DNA of 9,786 bases from JBCCMF01 sp038747545 (GTDB taxonomy: Bacteria > Bacteroidota > Rhodothermia > Rhodothermales > JBCCMF01): contig JBCDJT010000168.1 in assembly GCA_038747545.1 (NCBI GenBank), positions 1 to 9,786 on the forward strand, in the 5' to 3' direction. Numbering within the stretch: position 1 is the stretch's first letter; each line of letters begins with the position of its first letter. Made by a program: the position numbers and the translations under genes. The notes below the pieces were generated by a model, which saw nothing but the letters and a program-made list of their open reading frames with translations, ran no database searches and was not told the origin of the DNA. Of the stretch, positions 7,028-9,786 are shown piece after piece.

Positions 7028-9565
7028 CTAGGAGGAGGGTAAGGCGACCGTCCGGCTGGCGCGGCCTTGCGCGTTGAAGGCGCGGAGCTGCACTGGGCCG
7101 TCGACGGCGACGGGGCGCGAGTACACGGGCGAGTCAGCGGTCGGTTCGGTGCCGTCGGTGGTGTAGCGGATGGTGAAGCCGGGGTACGGCATGTTGGCGG
7201 AGAGCATGCCGTCTTCGAGGATCGCTCCCGGCGGCGGGATGCGGTAGGCGATGCCGCCGGACAATGCATCGAGGCGTGGCAGCTCGCGGGTGCCAAGCGT
7301 CTGCGCAAACTGGGCCCACGCGGCCTCGGTGGCGGCTTGGCGAGCGTCCACGTCGTCGATCTGCGCCCACGCCGGATCAGCGGCCCAGGCGCGCTCGGCA
7401 AGGCCAAACAGCTTCGGCCAGATCAGGTATTCAAGTAGGTCCTCCGTCTTGGCGTTCTCGCTCCAGAGTTGGCCTTGGATGCCCAGGACGTTGGCGCGCC
7501 CAGCATCGGTGAGGCGGTCGGCGGTGGCGAAGGCGTCGGGGGCGATGGGTTGGCCGAGGCGGTCTTCCGTGGCCGTGCGGTAGAGGTCGAGGGGGATGAA
7601 GCTGAACGCCTTGCGCGTGTCCACGAAGTCGGCCCAGTAGTACCCGGGCTCCTCGGGGTGTTTGGCGTAGGCGAGGTCGAAGTAGAGGTTGGTGGCGTTG
7701 GAGAGCACGACGTCGTAGCCCGCGTTGGCGAGGCGGTACGCGTTGGCCTCGCCGCCCCAGCCCCAGATGGTGTTCCAGACGTACGGCACCACGGGCTGAT
7801 CGGCCATCGCCAGGTTCGGCGCCTTGCCTGCTGCCGACTCCAGCAGCGCCACCTCTTCCCAACCGCCCGCCCGCAGGCCATGTGCGAACAGGATCTCGGC
7901 GAAGCGCTCGAAGAAGGCATGGAAGCGCGCATGCACATCGCCGCTGCCTTCGCAGGCCGGCGAGCCCGACCACGACCCCGGTGGCACCTCGTCGCCGCCC
8001 GTGTGGATCATCGTCAGCGGCGCGTCGGCCTCGGCGTACATCGCCGCGATCTCGTCGGTCACCTTCTCCAAGAAGGCATACGTGGACGGGCGGCAGACGT
8101 CGACGACGTTGTCCGTCCAGCCCTGCACCGAGCGGTACACCGACGTGTCGCCCGGCGTGGTGAGGCGGTACTGCTCGGCGCCCTCGGCATCGCCCGCCGC
8201 GCTGAGGCGCTGATGACGCGCTTCCATCGCCACGATGGCGGCACGGGCGTGGCCCGGCATGTCGACCTCGGGAATGACCTCGATGTGGCGGGCGGTGGCA
8301 TAGCGCAGCAGGTCGATGAATTCCTCTCGCGTGTAGTAGCCACTGCCCGCGTTGACGTCGGGGAACGACCCGGAGCCGAACGACGGCACCAGCCGATCGG
8401 CCTCGTCGAGCGTGTGCCCGCGCCGGGCGCCGACTTCGGTGAGCTCAGGCAAGCCGGGGATGGCAAGGCGCCAGCCTTCGTCGTCGGTGAGGTGGAAGTG
8501 CAGGCGGTTGAGCTTGTAGAACGCCATGCCATCGAGCAGCGTCTTGATCGTGGCAGGACCGTGGAAATGGCGGCTCACGTCTACGTGCATGCCCCGGTAG
8601 GCGAAGCGCGGCGCGTCGGTGGCTTGGCCGAGCGGCAGCGGCAGCGTGCTCGCGGGCGCCGTCCAACTTTCGACGGGCAGCAGCGCCAGCATCGACTGAA
8701 TGCCGTAGAACACGCCTGCAGGCTCGGGCGCGAACAGCCGCACGCCTTGCTCCACGACGGTGAGCTGGTAGCTCTCAGGATGCGGCTCGGCCTGCGAAGA
8801 GCCAAAGTACAGCCGGATGCCTTGCATCACTTGCGGATACCCCTCGCGCACTTCCAGCGCATCGGCGCCTAGGAGCTCGGCAAGCTGCTCGGCGAGATAG
8901 GCGGCTTCGTGTGCCAGGCCTTCGTCGTGGTAGATGATCGTCTCAGGGGTGATGTCGAACAGCCTCGTCCTGTCGAACGTGGCACGCTGCGGCGTGGGCA
9001 CGATGGCCGGATACCCCGGCGGCGGTATGCTGGGCAGCGCGGCGTTCTCGCGGTAGCGATACGCGGCATCCGCCACGGGCTTGACGTCGGCGGCGAAGCG
9101 CTGCGTTTGCGCGGGCGTGGTGAAGGCGCCGATGGTCACGTCGGCGATGGGCTGCGGTGGCGCGTCGTCGTAGGCGAGGTAGAACCCAGCGGGCGCCTCG
9201 CTGCGGTTGATGACCCAGAACGCGGCCTCCATGTCCACCATCGTCGTGTCTTGCTGCGGATCGAAGGCGGGGCCGGCGGTGAGCTTGAACAGGTCGCCGT
9301 TGACGTGGTCGATGCGGAGCGTGGGCGTGACCGTCTCCGAGAAGATGGGGCGCGGGAAGTTGAAGTAGACGGCCCAGCCCGAGTCCGGCAGCGGCTGCGC
9401 GCTCCGGTTGACGAGCGTGAGTTCGGCGGCGAAGCGCTCCGGCCCGCCCGTGACGTTGTCCAGCACGGACCAGCGTACGGCGAGGTCAGCGCCACCGGGG
9501 CGGGGGTCGGTGCTACACGCGGTCATGGCCAGGATCAGAAGCAGGAGCAGAGGGCATACGCGCAT
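7028..9565 (-). CDS. beta-N-acetylhexosaminidase lipoprotein, chitobiase type (GH20)
   Basis: This 845-residue enzyme should remove terminal N-acetylglucosamine or N-acetylgalactosamine residues from chitin oligomers or glycans by substrate-assisted catalysis. A lipoprotein signal (1-17) ends M-T-A-C with Cys17, placing it at a membrane facing the periplasm or outside. The order matches bacterial chitobiases: a CHB_HEX carbohydrate-binding domain (about 27-155), the GH20 N-terminal alpha/beta domain (about 187-298), the GH20 barrel (about 320-725) and a C-terminal CHB_HEX_C/Fn3-like domain (about 773-840). In the barrel, H-F-H-L-T-D-D-E (356-363), the catalytic pair Asp525-Glu526 in H-T-G-G-D-E-V, the substrate tyrosine in N-L-Y-F-D (626-630) and Q-L-W-S-E (699-703) are all present. 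The ATG at 9565 is chosen because it gives the signal peptide; a GTG at 9718 would add 51 residues ahead of it. It is probably the first gene of an operon with the CxxC protein. Confidence 0.95.
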   Translation of the reverse strand: MRVCPLLLLLILAMTACSTDPRPGGADLAVRWSVLDNVTGGPERFAAELTLVNRSAQPLPDSGWAVYFNFPRPIFSETVTPTLRIDHVNGDLFKLTAGPAFDPQQDTTMVDMEAAFWVINRSEAPAGFYLAYDDAPPQPIADVTIGAFTTPAQTQRFAADVKPVADAAYRYRENAALPSIPPPGYPAIVPTPQRATFDRTRLFDITPETIIYHDEGLAHEAAYLAEQLAELLGADALEVREGYPQVMQGIRLYFGSSQAEPHPESYQLTVVEQGVRLFAPEPAGVFYGIQSMLALLPVESWTAPASTLPLPLGQATDAPRFAYRGMHVDVSRHFHGPATIKTLLDGMAFYKLNRLHFHLTDDEGWRLAIPGLPELTEVGARRGHTLDEADRLVPSFGSGSFPDVNAGSGYYTREEFIDLLRYATARHIEVIPEVDMPGHARAAIVAMEARHQRLSAAGDAEGAEQYRLTTPGDTSVYRSVQGWTDNVVDVCRPSTYAFLEKVTDEIAAMYAEADAPLTMIHTGGDEVPPGSWSGSPACEGSGDVHARFHAFFERFAEILFAHGLRAGGWEEVALLESAAGKAPNLAMADQPVVPYVWNTIWGWGGEANAYRLANAGYDVVLSNATNLYFDLAYAKHPEEPGYYWADFVDTRKAFSFIPLDLYRTATEDRLGQPIAPDAFATADRLTDAGRANVLGIQGQLWSENAKTEDLLEYLIWPKLFGLAERAWAADPAWAQIDDVDARQAATEAAWAQFAQTLGTRELPRLDALSGGIAYRIPPPGAILEDGMLSANMPYPGFTIRYTTDGTEPTADSPVYSRPVAVDGPVQLRAFNAQGRASRTVALPSS

Positions 9566-9661
9566 CGCGGGACGGCGGCGGGTGAGACGAAGGAAGACGC
9601 AAAATAGGGCGGGTGGGCGCGGGCTGCCAGCCGTGGGCGTGCTTCGGCCAGGGCGAGCGCA

Positions 9662-9690
9662 TTCTAAATATTCTGCCTCGTTCTCGGGAA
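9662..9690 (-). promoter_or_regulatory. candidate promoter for the hexosaminidase operon
   Basis: On the minus strand TAGAAT (plus 9662-9667) matches five of six bases of TATAAT and is preceded by ATATT. No clear -35 is seen; the best is a poor TTCCCG 18 bases upstream (plus 9686-9691). Transcription from here would give a leader of about 90 bases. An alternative is TATTTTG (plus 9600-9606), which resembles a Bacteroidota -7 element but has no partner upstream. Confidence 0.35.
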
Positions 9691-9713
9691 ACGTCCGAAT
9701 TCTCGAGTCCGAA
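9681..9713. repeat. imperfect tandem repeat containing GTCCGAA twice
   Basis: TTCTCG...GTCCGAA occurs at 9681-9699 and again, with 5 fewer bases between the halves, at 9700-9713. The GTCCGAA copies (9693 and 9707) are 14 bases apart, and a degenerate ACCCGAA follows at 9717. The block lies between the arms of the 16-base inverted repeat and upstream of the candidate minus-strand promoter, where an activator or repressor site would be expected. Confidence 0.5.
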
Positions 9714-9749
9714 AACACCCGAAAAACGCAGGCAGCGATCCGCTCAACG

Positions 9750-9777
9750 TTGTCTCAGCCGCTCGATAAATTAGAAT
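9750..9777 (+). promoter_or_regulatory. candidate divergent promoter for a gene beyond the right edge
   Basis: TTGTCT (9750-9755) and TAGAAT (9772-9777) are spaced by 16 bases, and the sequence between them ends in AT-rich GATAAAT. It would drive a plus-strand gene beginning after the window. Its -10 and start region is identical to that of the opposing candidate promoter because both lie in the 16-base inverted repeat. Confidence 0.3.
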
Positions 9778-9786
9778 GCGCTCGCC

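Larger units (their letters stand above)
9652..9786. repeat. perfect 16-base inverted repeat in the region upstream of the hexosaminidase
   Basis: GGCGAGCGCATTCTAA (9652-9667) is the exact reverse complement of TTAGAATGCGCTCGCC (9771-9786). The arms are 103 bases apart and the right arm touches the window edge, so the repeat may extend. Each arm, read outward, contains TAGAAT preceded by A/T-rich sequence (AATATT on the left, ATAAAT on the right). The arms could therefore be mirrored -10 and start regions of divergent promoters, or paired operators. The 16-base match is observed; the function is inferred. Confidence 0.85.

Noticed and set aside
7469..8872. Long plus-strand open frame opposite the hexosaminidase gene
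   Set aside because: It is an antisense shadow of a strong GH20 gene in GC-rich DNA; its composition is Arg/Val/Gly/His-rich and it has no recognisable domain.
9566..9718. N-terminal extension of the hexosaminidase from a GTG
   Set aside because: It would bury the lipoprotein signal peptide 51 residues inside the protein and would read through the repeat and promoter-like region.
1..9786. CRISPR array, tRNA, rRNA, integrase or transposase gene
   Set aside because: No regularly spaced repeats, tRNA-like cloverleaf or recombinase motifs were seen on either strand. The lack of an integrase is the main weakness of the mobile-cassette idea.

Overview
The window is a high-GC chromosomal segment. 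It most resembles a Rhodothermota-type (Salinibacter/Rhodothermus/Rubricoccus-like) bacterium or another GC-rich relative of Bacteroidota. That placement is inferred from three things: a Ser/Thr kinase with one membrane segment and an external TPR array, gene starts without Shine-Dalgarno sequences, and a lipoprotein GH20 hexosaminidase. No rRNA, tRNA or other taxonomic marker is present.

Layout from left to right. Positions 1-236 are upstream sequence with at most the tail of an unseen gene and a weak promoter. argS (237-1928, +) encodes arginyl-tRNA synthetase. An AAA/STAND-like ATPase with a C-terminal winged helix follows (2031-3173, +). After it lies an orphan second copy of the last codons of argS (3212-3289), then a 100-base spacer with a hairpin. 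Next come a large membrane Ser/Thr kinase with TPRs (3390-6416, +) and, convergent to it after 9 bases, a small CxxC/CxxC protein (6426-7013, -). A chitobiase-type beta-N-acetylhexosaminidase lipoprotein (7028-9565, -) lies 14 bases upstream of that small gene, and the two probably form one operon. The right end (9566-9786) is a regulatory region with a perfect 16-base inverted repeat whose arms look like the -10 regions of two divergent promoters.

The most unusual structure is the ATPase gene bracketed by two copies of the argS 3' end. The 75-base copies encode the same 24 C-terminal residues plus stop. All nine base differences are synonymous, and the similarity ends at the stop codon. This is the architecture of an element that inserts into the 3' end of a housekeeping gene and supplies a replacement tail, so that the synthetase stays intact. 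Here the only visible cargo is the ATPase, preceded by a perfect 14-base hairpin; no integrase or transposase is present. Whether the unit is, or was, mobile is inference. The duplication itself is seen directly.

The other genes look functionally separate: translation (argS), signalling (kinase), and outer-membrane or periplasmic chitin/N-acetylglucosamine sugar breakdown (hexosaminidase).
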